Shown: positions 1 through 8,798 of the stretch, in pieces
Position numbering within the stretch: the first letter of the stretch is position 1
Layout of the letters: every line of letters starts with the position of its first letter
Assembly: GCA_017415765.1 (NCBI GenBank)
Contig: JAFQED010000052.1
Span: 1 to 50,766 of the forward strand
Direction: 5' to 3'
Origin: Desulfovibrio sp.
GTDB taxonomy: Bacteria > Desulfobacterota > Desulfovibrionia > Desulfovibrionales > Desulfovibrionaceae
Length of the DNA stretch: 50,766 bases
Translations under genes and position numbers: made by a program
Notes under the pieces: model-generated
The model's database searches: none
Told to the model about the DNA's origin: nothing
The model's input: the letters and a program-made list of their open reading frames with translations, nothing else

Positions 1-25
1 GGCCCTGTGCAGTCTCTGTCTTGCC

Positions 26-2074
26 TCAGTCTGCGCGGTAAAGCACCAGTGCCACCATCGGCGGCAGGTACAGGCGCACGTCCTGTTCGTACATATCGGG
101 CCGGGGGATTGTAAAATACTCGGCGGGCGGCTGGCTGATTTCCAGATTACCGTGCCCGGCAAAGGCTTTACTGTCCGAGGAGAGCAGCTCCAGATACTTG
201 CCGGGAGTTACGGCAAAGCGCAGATCCTTTTGTGCTTCCAGTTCGTGGAAGTTGAAGACAAAGAGCAAGCGGCCGCGCTCAAAGGCCAGCAAACGCTGTT
301 CCTCATGGATAAAGCGGAAGAGGGGCTGCTGGCAAAAGTCAGCCAGATGCGCCGCCACAAGCTGGTTGAGCTGGGCCTTGTCCCACGCGGCCAACCCGGC
401 ATATTTCAGGGTGGCATCCAGCGGCAGATGCCATTGGCGGTGGGCATGTTCCTCGGCATCAAGCCATTCGGGATGCCCAAATTCATTGCCCATAAAGTTG
501 AGATAGCCCGCGTCTGCCGTGGCCAGCGTCACCAGCCGCATCAGCCGGTAGAAGGCCAGCCCGCGTGAGAGGTTCCAGTCGCCGTTTTCCAGACCCATCT
601 GGCTGTACATGGCATCACCGAGCAAACGCCAGATCATGGCGTCATCGCCGTTGATGCACTGGTCATGACATTCAACGTAGCTGATGGTGCGGTCATAGGG
701 GCGGTGATTGGTCATTTCGTACCACAGGCTGCCCATGTCACGCGGGGCCTTGATACACTTTCCCCAATAGTCGGGGATGCCCATGGCAAAGCGGTAGTCA
801 AAGCCAAGGCCGCCTTCCTCCGGTGGGCAGGTCAGGCCGGGCATACCGGAAAATTCTTCGGCAATGGTCACAGCCTGAGGGGCCAGCTGCCGGATCAGGG
901 CATTGGCCAGGCAAAGATAGAGTTCCCCGTCCTCATCAGTGCGGGGGGTACCGTCCTTGCCATAGAAGCAGCGGCCCACATGGGAAAAGTCGTCATCCAC
1001 GCCGTGATCCAGATACAGCATATTGCCCACGGCATCAAAGCGAAAACCGTCCACACGGTACTCTTCCAGCCAGTAGCGGCAGTTGGAAAGCAGGAATCGC
1101 CGCGTCATTTCCTGTGCGTAGTCAAAGGACGGTGTTCCCCACTGGTTGCACTTCTGGCTGAAAAAATAGCTGGAGCCATCATAACGGGCCGGGCCTTGTT
1201 CGGTATTGGGACAGGCGTGCCCGTGGGTAATATCAAGGATAACGGACAGGCCCTGCCCGTGCGCAGCGTCCACCAGTGCCTTGAAATCATCGGGCGTGCC
1301 GAAGCGTGAGCAGGGGGCAAAATAGCCGCTGACCTGATAACCAAAGGACTTGTACAGCGGATGCTCCAGGATACCCATGAGCTGGATGGCCGTATAGCCA
1401 GCTTCGCGGATGCGTGGCAGCAGGGCTACAAAATCGGCGTAGCTGCCCACACGTTCACCGTGGTGATCCAGCGCGGCCTGGGCCATACCCACATGGGCCT
1501 CGTAAATCCTCGGAAAGGGCGTGGCCGGGGGACGTCTGTGCCGGAAGCGATAGGGTTTGTCCGGCTGCCAGAAGCGGGCACACCACTGGGCTGGGTCATC
1601 TTTATCCTGTATGACCCATTGGGAAAAAAGCGGTACTCGGCGCAGTGGACTGCCCATGCGGATACTGTCCTGCGCAGTGGGCAATGGCGGTTCGGCCTTG
1701 CTGATGAGGCGGAACTCCATGTAGTCGCCATGTTGCAGGGCCTCTTGCGGCAAAATCAGTTCAAGGATGCCGTCTTTACGGCGTACAAACCGGTGGCTGG
1801 CATGGCGTTGAAATTTGAGCCGCTCTGTTGTCAGCCAGAGGGTTTCGGCCTCTGGCATGTATTCGCGCCACCGCCAGACAGGCTTGCCGCTGCGGTCTTT
1901 GACCAGATGCGGGCCGAGGGTGCAGTGCAGGTTGGCATAGGCCCGCAGCGAACCATATTGCTGTCGGATGCGCAGCATCTCCTGCACAAAGCGGTTGCTG
2001 CGGCGCAAAAGCTGCTCGCGGTAGGCTTCCAGTGCCGGATCTTCCAGAGGGTTTTGCGGCGGATGCCAGGTCAT
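26..2074 (-). CDS. glgB: 1,4-alpha-glucan branching enzyme, GBE1-like (GH13)
   Basis: Makes the alpha-1,6 branches of glycogen in the cytoplasm by cutting and transferring alpha-1,4 glucan chains. The 682-residue protein has an N-terminal CBM48-like part and a GH13 barrel. The four GH13 regions are visible: DITHGH near 280, GFRFDAVG near 341 (nucleophile Asp), AEEFSG near 404 (acid/base Glu) and ECHDQ near 467. Their wording resembles the eukaryotic-type GBE1 subfamily more than the E. coli enzyme. A longer reading frame extends to 2254, but the ATG at 2074 has an AAGGGGG ribosome site and avoids overlapping the upstream gene. It is the last gene of the long minus-strand run and starts 20 bases after the preceding stop. 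Function is confident; the start is fairly sure. Confidence 0.93.
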   Translation of the reverse strand: MTWHPPQNPLEDPALEAYREQLLRRSNRFVQEMLRIRQQYGSLRAYANLHCTLGPHLVKDRSGKPVWRWREYMPEAETLWLTTERLKFQRHASHRFVRRKDGILELILPQEALQHGDYMEFRLISKAEPPLPTAQDSIRMGSPLRRVPLFSQWVIQDKDDPAQWCARFWQPDKPYRFRHRRPPATPFPRIYEAHVGMAQAALDHHGERVGSYADFVALLPRIREAGYTAIQLMGILEHPLYKSFGYQVSGYFAPCSRFGTPDDFKALVDAAHGQGLSVILDITHGHACPNTEQGPARYDGSSYFFSQKCNQWGTPSFDYAQEMTRRFLLSNCRYWLEEYRVDGFRFDAVGNMLYLDHGVDDDFSHVGRCFYGKDGTPRTDEDGELYLCLANALIRQLAPQAVTIAEEFSGMPGLTCPPEEGGLGFDYRFAMGIPDYWGKCIKAPRDMGSLWYEMTNHRPYDRTISYVECHDQCINGDDAMIWRLLGDAMYSQMGLENGDWNLSRGLAFYRLMRLVTLATADAGYLNFMGNEFGHPEWLDAEEHAHRQWHLPLDATLKYAGLAAWDKAQLNQLVAAHLADFCQQPLFRFIHEEQRLLAFERGRLLFVFNFHELEAQKDLRFAVTPGKYLELLSSDSKAFAGHGNLEISQPPAEYFTIPRPDMYEQDVRLYLPPMVALVLYRAD

Positions 2075-2094
2075 GCGGCCCCCTTTGCAGGTGT

Positions 2095-3003
2095 TTAACC
2101 TTCCTGCTGTGCGCGCCAGTCCTTGCCGGAAAGTTCGGCCAGGCAGCGGATGAGGTTTTGCGTCCCCAGCTTGCCGTGCCCCTGGGCCTGCATGGCGCGG
2201 TAAAACTGTTCGGCCAGTGCCACACCCGGCAGGACAAGATCCATGCGGCGACATTCCTCAAGACACAGGCCAAGATCTTTCACAAAATGTTCGATGAAAA
2301 AGCCGGGCGCGTAATCGGCCTTGAGCAGACGACGCCCAAGGGTGTTCATGGCGGTGCTGCCCGCTGCACCCGGCACGACCAGCTCCAGCCACTGGGCCAC
2401 GTCCAGCCCGGCTTGCTGCGCGTAGAGCATGGATTCGCACACACTGAACATGACCCCGGCCACGGCTACCTGATTGGCCAGCTTGGCCTGTTGCCCCGCA
2501 CCCGCCGCACCACAGTGCAGGATGCGCTGGCCCATCCGCTCAAGGCAGGGGCGGATACGCTCCAGACTTGCGGCATCGCCCCCCACAAAGATGGAAAGGC
2601 GCGCCTCTCTGGCCCCCACGTCGCCGCCTGTCACCGGGGCGTCCAATGCGCTGCATCCTTTGGCGGCAGCGGCCTCGGCCATACGGGCAGCAAGGGACGG
2701 GCTGGAGGTGGTCATATCACACAGGATGCCGCCGGGGGCCAGGCCGGACAAAGCCCCGTTCTCGCCCAGCATGACTTCTTCCACATCGGCGGGAAAGCCC
2801 ACGATGGAAAAAACCACATCCGAGGCTGCGGCCACGGCACGGGGGCTGTCTGCCCATTGCGCGCCCTTGTCCAGCAGCGGTGCGGCCTTGCTTCTGGTGC
2901 GGCTGTAGATAGTGAGCGGCCAGCCAGCCGCCTGCAGATGTCCGGCCATGGAAAGCCCCATAACCCCTGTGCCGATCCAGCCAATACGCAGACTTCCTGC
3001 CAT
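2095..3003 (-). CDS. NAD(P)-dependent 3-hydroxyisobutyrate dehydrogenase-family oxidoreductase
   Basis: A 302-residue cytoplasmic beta-hydroxyacid dehydrogenase (HIBADH / tartronate semialdehyde reductase / GarR family). The N-terminus has the Rossmann motif IGTGVMG at about residues 10-16. The substrate motif DAPVTGG lies near 120, and the catalytic lysine is in GQQAKLANQ near 170. The helical C-terminal dimerisation domain is complete. The family reduces or oxidises small 3-hydroxy acids; the exact substrate cannot be told from sequence. The start ATG follows AAGGAG with good spacing, and the gene begins 15 bases after the FGE-like gene, so it is probably cotranscribed with it. A housekeeping dehydrogenase is an odd companion for the envelope genes upstream. 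Confidence 0.85.
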   Translation of the reverse strand: MAGSLRIGWIGTGVMGLSMAGHLQAAGWPLTIYSRTRSKAAPLLDKGAQWADSPRAVAAASDVVFSIVGFPADVEEVMLGENGALSGLAPGGILCDMTTSSPSLAARMAEAAAAKGCSALDAPVTGGDVGAREARLSIFVGGDAASLERIRPCLERMGQRILHCGAAGAGQQAKLANQVAVAGVMFSVCESMLYAQQAGLDVAQWLELVVPGAAGSTAMNTLGRRLLKADYAPGFFIEHFVKDLGLCLEECRRMDLVLPGVALAEQFYRAMQAQGHGKLGTQNLIRCLAELSGKDWRAQQEG

Positions 3004-3018
3004 GTCATGCTCCTTGTG

Positions 3019-4728
3019 CTATTGGAAACGCCGCTCCAGGATCTCCTGGCGCATGGGGGCGCGTGCCAGGCCCTTGCCGGCACGTTGCAGCTCCATGTGG
3101 CGCAGGAAGATGCCGAGGTTCTGACGCATGTCCCTGTTAAAGGGGTCAGTGCCACCAAAGTCCCGCTCTAGGGTTTGCCGGGCGGCAGCGAGGGCCTGAA
3201 TGTCCAGCCCTGCGCCGTCTTCCACCTTGCTGCGGTAGAAGGTAAGTGAATTCTCCAGGCTGGTGTCGAGCCGCGCAAGCCCTCGTTGTGCAGTATCCAA
3301 TATCTGGGCCAGCTTTTCAAGGGCCTTGCCCCGCACCGTGGCCCTGTCGCGCTGCATACTCTCGATTTGGCTTTGCAGACTGAGGCGGCGGCTTGCATAG
3401 TTGCGGATGGTTTCTATCATGTACACGCCTGTCCGCAGCAGGGATTGGGCTTCCAGCTCTTTTTGCTGCTCAAGGATGATATTGTTTTCCTTAATGATGG
3501 CCCGTAAATGGTGCAGATTCTTTTTGGAGGCGTCGTCCGGGGCCAGGGCAAGCAGACGATCCAGCTCCTGCAGGGGGTCGCGTGCGGCAGCCGTATGGGC
3601 CGGGCGTTCACCCGCCTGTTGCCATTCTGTCAGTAACTGCTGCGGGCGGGGACCGCCGGGGGTGTTGATGCCCGAAATGATCGGGCGGAATCCAAGATCT
3701 CGCGCACGGGCCGGGCCGTCCACCAGAAAGAAGGGACTTTCCTCCCGCCGCCCAGGCAGGATCTCACTGTCGCCGGAGACAAAGGAACCGCCCTTGCGTA
3801 CAAAGCCGCCAGCCGAGCCGTGCAGACGCCCCCCTACAGAAAAACGGAAACTGTCCAAAACCATTTCGGCGGCATTGCCCGCCGTGTCGTGCAGGCCCAG
3901 GGGGTTGGGCTTGCGGCTGCCGATGCGGGCAGGGCCTTCGGGACGGGGGCCGCCGCTCTCCGAGCGGTACACGGCATAGTCGGCCTTGCTGGCAGCAGGG
4001 GGCAGGACAAAGAAATCTTCCTGCAAAAGTTGCTGACTGCCTGTGTGTTGCCCACCGCGTGCGGCGTATTCCCATTCTGTTTCTGTGGGCAGGCGTACAA
4101 AGCCCACATGGCGGCTGTCCCCGGCAAAACGGGGCAGGGCTTCCGGGGCGTTTTGCAGCAGCCATGTGCTGTAGCGGTGGGTAAATTCCACGGCATCATA
4201 CCAGCTTATGTCTGTCACGGGCAGGGCAGCCTCTGCCGTCAGGCTGGCCGGGGGCGGGCAGTCCTCTTCCATCACGGCCCGCCATTGCAGACGGCTGATT
4301 TCATACTTGGCTGCCAGATAGAAAAAATACTGCCCCCTGGGGGCGTGTGCCCGCCAGTTTCCCGGCAGGTCTGTCAGGGTAAAGGGCGCAGAAAGGGCCG
4401 CGCTGTAACGCCGGTCATAAAAGGCGCGATCCGGCTGGGCACTGTCGTCCAGGCCGGGACGCAGCGGCATATCCCAGAGCAGACCCCGCGCCGGTACTGC
4501 CACCAGCCGAAAGGCCATGCTGAGCCCGCAGGGCATGGGCAGGATGATGTCGTCAGCAAGCGGCTGGGGATTACAGGCCAGGGCCGGACTGAAGGCATCC
4601 TTGCGGGCCAGCGCGGCCCATGCCGGGCGAAAGGCGTCTGCAGTGAGAGAGCAGAGGAGCAGGACGAGAACAAGGAAGATGGCAGGAAAAATGGCACGGG
4701 GCAGGCTACGCCCTGGGCTGTCAGACAT
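3019..4728 (-). CDS. FGE/SUMF1-like periplasmic protein, TagR-like, with C-terminal coiled coil
   Basis: A 569-residue exported protein. The ATG at 4728 overlaps the permease stop by 8 bases and begins a signal sequence (hydrophobic run at residues 14-30). An FGE-sulfatase domain covers roughly residues 120-350, with LPTETEWEYAARGG near 213, GLHDTAGNAAEM near 276, RKGGSF near 308 and a closing GFRP near 343. The catalytic cysteine pair of true formylglycine-generating enzymes, expected just after GGS, is absent (GGSFVSGDSE). It is therefore probably a binding or scaffold version, as in TagR of the T6SS threonine-phosphorylation pathway. Residues about 380-520 are helical and charged, probably coiled coil. 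It sits directly after the ABC permease and ATPase. The family is certain; the role is inferred. Confidence 0.85.
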   Translation of the reverse strand: MSDSPGRSLPRAIFPAIFLVLVLLLCSLTADAFRPAWAALARKDAFSPALACNPQPLADDIILPMPCGLSMAFRLVAVPARGLLWDMPLRPGLDDSAQPDRAFYDRRYSAALSAPFTLTDLPGNWRAHAPRGQYFFYLAAKYEISRLQWRAVMEEDCPPPASLTAEAALPVTDISWYDAVEFTHRYSTWLLQNAPEALPRFAGDSRHVGFVRLPTETEWEYAARGGQHTGSQQLLQEDFFVLPPAASKADYAVYRSESGGPRPEGPARIGSRKPNPLGLHDTAGNAAEMVLDSFRFSVGGRLHGSAGGFVRKGGSFVSGDSEILPGRREESPFFLVDGPARARDLGFRPIISGINTPGGPRPQQLLTEWQQAGERPAHTAAARDPLQELDRLLALAPDDASKKNLHHLRAIIKENNIILEQQKELEAQSLLRTGVYMIETIRNYASRRLSLQSQIESMQRDRATVRGKALEKLAQILDTAQRGLARLDTSLENSLTFYRSKVEDGAGLDIQALAAARQTLERDFGGTDPFNRDMRQNLGIFLRHMELQRAGKGLARAPMRQEILERRFQ

Positions 4729-6052
4729 CGCGGATGACCTCCGAGGGTTCCACCCGCGCTGCGCGCAGGGCAGGGGCAAGGGCTGCCAGCAGGGAAAGGA
4801 CGCTGGTCAGCCCCAGAGCCAGGGTAAAATGCAGGATCTCCAGCCGACAAATCTGCTCCATGCTGTCAAGATGGGCCGCAAAGAGGTGGTTGATCAGCAG
4901 GGCTGCCAGACCGTAGGCCAGCGCAGCCAGAGCCGTACCAAGGACAGCAGTGAGCAGGGCTTGCGCCAGAGGGAACAACAGCAGCGGCAGCGTGCCGAAG
5001 CCTGTCAGGCGCAGCAGCCCCAGCGTCCTCTCCTTGCGGGCCACGGCAGCGAGGGCACTGCTGCCGGTGGAGGCCAGAAAGCCCGCAGCGGTCGCTGCAC
5101 AGATCAGGGCAAAGATGCTGTCCAGTGCCCGCGAAAGGCTGACGACCTGGGCGATCTCTGCGGCACGGGTATGGACTTCGATGCCCTGGGCGGCAAAGGC
5201 CGTGCGCAGCCCTTCCACCCTGTCAAGGGCATTGGCATAGAGCCGGAAGCCGGGGTAGAGCCGGGCTTCGTCTGGCCGGGCTTCGCCTGTCCACTGGGGA
5301 CGTTCGGGCCAGCGTTCCAGTTCCGGCACGGCGCGGCCGTCTCGAAAATCCTCCACAGCCTCCAGCAGAAAAAGCGGTACAAGAGCCACATCCCTTGCCT
5401 GGGCTGCCAGCGGCAGGACAGCCGCGACCCGCAGCAGCACCTCGGCCTGCTGCACCACCCCTGCAAGGCGGCGTTCTGCCAGACCCAGGGCCAGACTGCC
5501 CGTATACAGACCTGTTTTTTCTGCCGCAGTGGCGGACAGCACTATATCAATGGGGGCAAGCTGTCCCTCTGGGCTGTTCCCGGAAGTGTCAGGGACAGCA
5601 GGGGCCAGAGAGGATGCCGCAACTGGCTGTGTGGCAGCCGGTGGCGTGATGCCGTAGCGCAGGAGCAGGGGGTCTCCGCTGGCGGTAGGCTCCAGCGAGA
5701 CAGGAAGGTCACGGGCCTGCGTGTCCCCTGCCGGTCGCAGAAAGATGGTGGCAGCAATGGAGCGGGTACGCGGCAGGACAAAGGCCACATCCGACCGCTG
5801 CCGCAGTTGCTCCAGCCAGGCAGCAGTGTAGCGGCCACTGCTGACAGGGCTGATTTCCAGATTGAGTGGGTCTTGCAGCAATCGCTGGTTGAGGGTTTCC
5901 ACCACGCCGAACTTGACCCCGTACAGGATGAGCAATGGCGTTACAATGGCGGCAAGGCCCAGCACGGCACAGAGCGAGAGGAGGCTCTCATGCCAGTAGT
6001 CCTTACAGGCCAGACGACAGGCCCGCAGCAGCAAGCGCGCCTGACCGTTCAT
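4721..6052 (-). CDS. FtsX/MacB-type ABC transporter permease, TagS-like
   Basis: A 443-residue inner-membrane protein with the four-helix FtsX topology: one TM segment near residues 25-45, a large periplasmic domain of about 200 residues, then three TM segments in the last 150. It ends VEPSEVIRDV, typical of FtsX-type permeases. Its start overlaps the ATPase stop as ATGA, and its stop overlaps the next start by 8 bases, so the three genes are translationally coupled. Such permeases usually carry out mechanotransmission or lipoprotein handling rather than solute import. Lying between a LolD-type ATPase and an FGE-like periplasmic protein fits TagS. A generic LolC/E or MacB-like role cannot be excluded. 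Confidence 0.85.
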   Translation of the reverse strand: MNGQARLLLRACRLACKDYWHESLLSLCAVLGLAAIVTPLLILYGVKFGVVETLNQRLLQDPLNLEISPVSSGRYTAAWLEQLRQRSDVAFVLPRTRSIAATIFLRPAGDTQARDLPVSLEPTASGDPLLLRYGITPPAATQPVAASSLAPAVPDTSGNSPEGQLAPIDIVLSATAAEKTGLYTGSLALGLAERRLAGVVQQAEVLLRVAAVLPLAAQARDVALVPLFLLEAVEDFRDGRAVPELERWPERPQWTGEARPDEARLYPGFRLYANALDRVEGLRTAFAAQGIEVHTRAAEIAQVVSLSRALDSIFALICAATAAGFLASTGSSALAAVARKERTLGLLRLTGFGTLPLLLFPLAQALLTAVLGTALAALAYGLAALLINHLFAAHLDSMEQICRLEILHFTLALGLTSVLSLLAALAPALRAARVEPSEVIRDV

Positions 6053-6807
6053 GGACTGACAGCCCCTGCCGGGTAACTGGCCCGGCTGACGACCGTATCC
6101 GCAACGGGATGTGTTGCAAAGCTGACAAGCTCAAAACCTGCGGCCTGGGCCTGTTGTGGCGCGTGGCTGACCAGCAGCAGGGTCAGGCCCAGTTCTGCGG
6201 CCAGTTCGCCAAACAGGGTCAGGACGTTGGCGGCATGGCACGGGTCAAGGGCGGCAGTTGGTTCGTCAGCCAGCACAAGGTGCGGGCCGTGGGCCAAGGC
6301 CCGTGCAATGGCCACCCGCTGGCGTTCTCCCACCGAGAGCGTGTCCGGGTACTGATCAAGCAGTTTTGCAATACCCAGCCGCCGGGCCAGCATGTCCATG
6401 CGTTTGCGCCCTTCGTCTTCCTGTCCAAGGCTCACGGGATTGAGCAATATGTTTTCCCGTGCGGTGAGGAAGGGCAAAAGCCCCCCGGTCTGCAGCACAT
6501 AGCCCAGGTGGCGCAAGCGGGCCGCCCCAAGAGCATCGATACCGCCCTGTTGCCAGGCTGCCAGCACATCAATGTTGCTGCCGACCACAGGAGAAAAATG
6601 GAAGCGCGGCTCTGCCCCCTCCGCAAGCGAAACCACCTCCGGCCGCAGGATACAGGCCAGTAAGTCCAGTGCCGTACTTTTGCCGCAACCGCTTGGCCCG
6701 GTCAGGGCCAGACGCGCACCGCGTGGCACGATAAAATGTTCAAGGCAGAGGCAAAAGCCGCCGGGGCGGCTCTTGCCGATATGGTGCAGTTCAAAGACGT
6801 TATCCAC
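6049..6807 (-). CDS. LolD-type ABC transporter ATPase, TagT-like
   Basis: A 252-residue cytoplasmic ATPase that should power the permease encoded next. Walker A is GPSGCGKS (37-44), the signature is LSVGERQ near 152, and Walker B plus catalytic Glu is VLADEPTAALDP near 170. The start is GTG at 6807. The Shine-Dalgarno-like AGG and the G of the start codon fall inside a 14-base palindrome (6806-6819), which could hide the ribosome site. It begins 25 bases after the VWA gene. Sequence class (LolD/FtsE/MacB type) is certain. The TagT assignment rests on the neighbours. Confidence 0.88.
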   Translation of the reverse strand: MDNVFELHHIGKSRPGGFCLCLEHFIVPRGARLALTGPSGCGKSTALDLLACILRPEVVSLAEGAEPRFHFSPVVGSNIDVLAAWQQGGIDALGAARLRHLGYVLQTGGLLPFLTARENILLNPVSLGQEDEGRKRMDMLARRLGIAKLLDQYPDTLSVGERQRVAIARALAHGPHLVLADEPTAALDPCHAANVLTLFGELAAELGLTLLLVSHAPQQAQAAGFELVSFATHPVADTVVSRASYPAGAVSP

Positions 6808-6819
6808 AGGTCTACCTGT
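6806..6819 (-). promoter_or_regulatory. Palindrome over the GTG start of the ABC ATPase gene
   Basis: The sequence ACAGGTCTACCTGT is an exact inverted repeat with a two-base centre. It includes the only plausible ribosome-binding AGG and touches the GTG start. As RNA it could form a 5-bp stem with a 4-base loop; as DNA it could be a small operator. The structure is seen directly; its function is speculative. Confidence 0.3.
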
Positions 6820-6832
6820 AGGTTTGGTCGGT

Positions 6833-8797
6833 TCAGGGCAGCATGCTCAGGGGGACACGATACACCCAGTCCCCGGCATTGGCCTGCCCAAAACTTTCCC
6901 AGTTGGCTCGATCCTTGTCGTATTCCTCATAGCGGGCAAGACGGGATTTGAGCCGATTGATGAAAGCCGTCTGCTCTCCCACACTCATGCGATACCAATC
7001 CTCTTCGCGCAAAAGCATGATGTCGCTTTTGTAGGGCAGCCCATCCAGAAATTCTGCCAGCAAGCCAAGTTCTGCCAGACTTTTACCGGCGGTGGGCAGA
7101 TTGGGGTCACGCGCCATGCGGGCCGAAGCCGACAGGATACCCCGGAAAAAGTCGCGTGAATCGGTTTTCTTGGTACGCTCGGCACTGTCAATGATGGCGC
7201 GGAGCTGGCTGCCCAGGTCATTGAGCTGATTCTTGGTCAAAAGCACAGCCACTTCCACGCTGGGGCTTTGCTCCTGTCGGGCAAGACGCTTCAAGTCCAT
7301 GTCCGCTATCCAGGAATTGACCACCGTGGGGGCCTGACTGGCCCGCGTCCGGCCCAGATACTCAAGCTGCATGGCATAGCCAAGGGTGGCGGCAAGGCGG
7401 CGGGCTTCTTCCTCAGGGCTGGCGGCCTTGTCAGTTGGGCTGTCCTTGGGGCGGGTCATGATCCGGCCCTCGGCTGTTCCCCTGACCATGTCAACCATCC
7501 CCTGCGCCAGGGTTTTGGCCACAGTGGCAAACTGGCGTGCCCCCTCTGCCGGGGTGGGGGCTGCCACAGCCTGATAGTTGGCACGTTGGCCCGAAAGGCG
7601 GCTCAGGGCGCGGTAGCTTTGCTCTGCGTAGTTGTGGTTTTTGGCCCCACCGGGGCTTTTGATGTGCAGTGTGGTGATCCAGATGCCCTTTTGCCGGGCC
7701 AGGTCGTTCAGCTCGTTGACGCCCATGGGGGTGGATGCGTACTTGTCCCCACTTTTGAGCGGGCCGGCATCGGTGATCAGCAGAATGAGGCGCGAGGAAT
7801 AGCCTTCCCAGCTCAGGTCCTGCACGGCCTGCTGCACGGCTGCCAGCGAGTCTTCATTAAAGTCGTGGCTGGAAACAGTGGCCTCGCGCACCTGGGCCAG
7901 ACGGCTTTCCAGGCTTTGGCGGTCTTTGGCAGTGGCAAAGTCGCTCACCACGGTGGAGACGTATTCCAGCCCCGGCACAGCGGCGGTGCTGCTGCGATAG
8001 GCCACCACGGCAAAGCCCACATTGTCGGCCATCTTGTCTTTTTCAATGCTGTCATAGATGGCCCGCACCACATTGAGGCTTTGCTCAATATAGGGCTTCA
8101 TGGAAATCGTGGTGTCAATGACAAGGGCTATGCCTGTCCGGGGCGGCCCGGCCTGGGCAGAGACGGAGGCTGTACTGCCGCCTGTTCCAGGGTCGATGGA
8201 GGCCACCTGCAAGAATTTGACGCCCTCAAAGGGGTCTTTCATGTCCAGAATGGGCATGAGGTAGAAGCGTTTTTCGGACACGGCCCCCTCGTCCAGTGGT
8301 TCGCTGGCCAGCACAGGGAGGCTGGCCGCTGTCTGTGCCGCCTTGTCCTTGCGGACGGCGGCAAGGAGCCCGTCAAGCCGTGTTTCCATATCCGGCGCAG
8401 CGCACAACTGATGTAAATCTGTCTCTGTTTTGAAAAAAAGTACAGGGTCGCGCCCGCTGGGAGGGCTGAAGAGCAGGGTGAGGGACTGGTTCCACGGAGT
8501 GGTTACGTCAGCCTCCAGCCATCCCTCGGCCGCGCCGATGGAGCGTCCCACCTGCAACCAGCCCTCCTGCCGGGCATGGACATAGAGCGCGCTGAAGGGC
8601 ACGAGGTTGGACTTGACCAGCGGGGCCTTACTGTCCGGGGCTGTTCGGAGTTGTGCTCCCGGATGGCTCACAACGCGCTGGTACAGGCTTTTCTTGCCCT
8701 CCTGCAACAGGGGGGCAGCCTGTGCCTGCGGGGCAAGGGTATACGCCATGCTACACAGAAGGCAGCACAGGCAGAGAAGGCGAAGGGCTGAATACAT
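6833..8797 (-). CDS. Exported SH3-like/VWA domain protein, similar to the periplasmic part of PpkA
   Basis: A 654-residue protein starting at an ATG with an AAGGAG site (8797). A cleavable signal ends near AQA at about residue 29. An SH3-like stretch follows (LRTAPDSKAPLV, GWLQVGRS), then an unassigned middle, then a von Willebrand A domain from about residue 218 with MIDAS motif DTTIS near 225 and ITDAG near 339. The C-terminal 200 residues are mostly helical. In the T6SS kinase PpkA a similar VWA domain lies in the periplasm behind a kinase and TM segment; here only the periplasmic part is present. It is coupled to the Sel1-repeat gene (1-base gap) and followed by the ABC genes. The domain calls are sure; the link to PpkA is inferred. 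Confidence 0.8.
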   Translation of the reverse strand: MYSALRLLCLCCLLCSMAYTLAPQAQAAPLLQEGKKSLYQRVVSHPGAQLRTAPDSKAPLVKSNLVPFSALYVHARQEGWLQVGRSIGAAEGWLEADVTTPWNQSLTLLFSPPSGRDPVLFFKTETDLHQLCAAPDMETRLDGLLAAVRKDKAAQTAASLPVLASEPLDEGAVSEKRFYLMPILDMKDPFEGVKFLQVASIDPGTGGSTASVSAQAGPPRTGIALVIDTTISMKPYIEQSLNVVRAIYDSIEKDKMADNVGFAVVAYRSSTAAVPGLEYVSTVVSDFATAKDRQSLESRLAQVREATVSSHDFNEDSLAAVQQAVQDLSWEGYSSRLILLITDAGPLKSGDKYASTPMGVNELNDLARQKGIWITTLHIKSPGGAKNHNYAEQSYRALSRLSGQRANYQAVAAPTPAEGARQFATVAKTLAQGMVDMVRGTAEGRIMTRPKDSPTDKAASPEEEARRLAATLGYAMQLEYLGRTRASQAPTVVNSWIADMDLKRLARQEQSPSVEVAVLLTKNQLNDLGSQLRAIIDSAERTKKTDSRDFFRGILSASARMARDPNLPTAGKSLAELGLLAEFLDGLPYKSDIMLLREEDWYRMSVGEQTAFINRLKSRLARYEEYDKDRANWESFGQANAGDWVYRVPLSMLP

Positions 8798-8798
8798 C

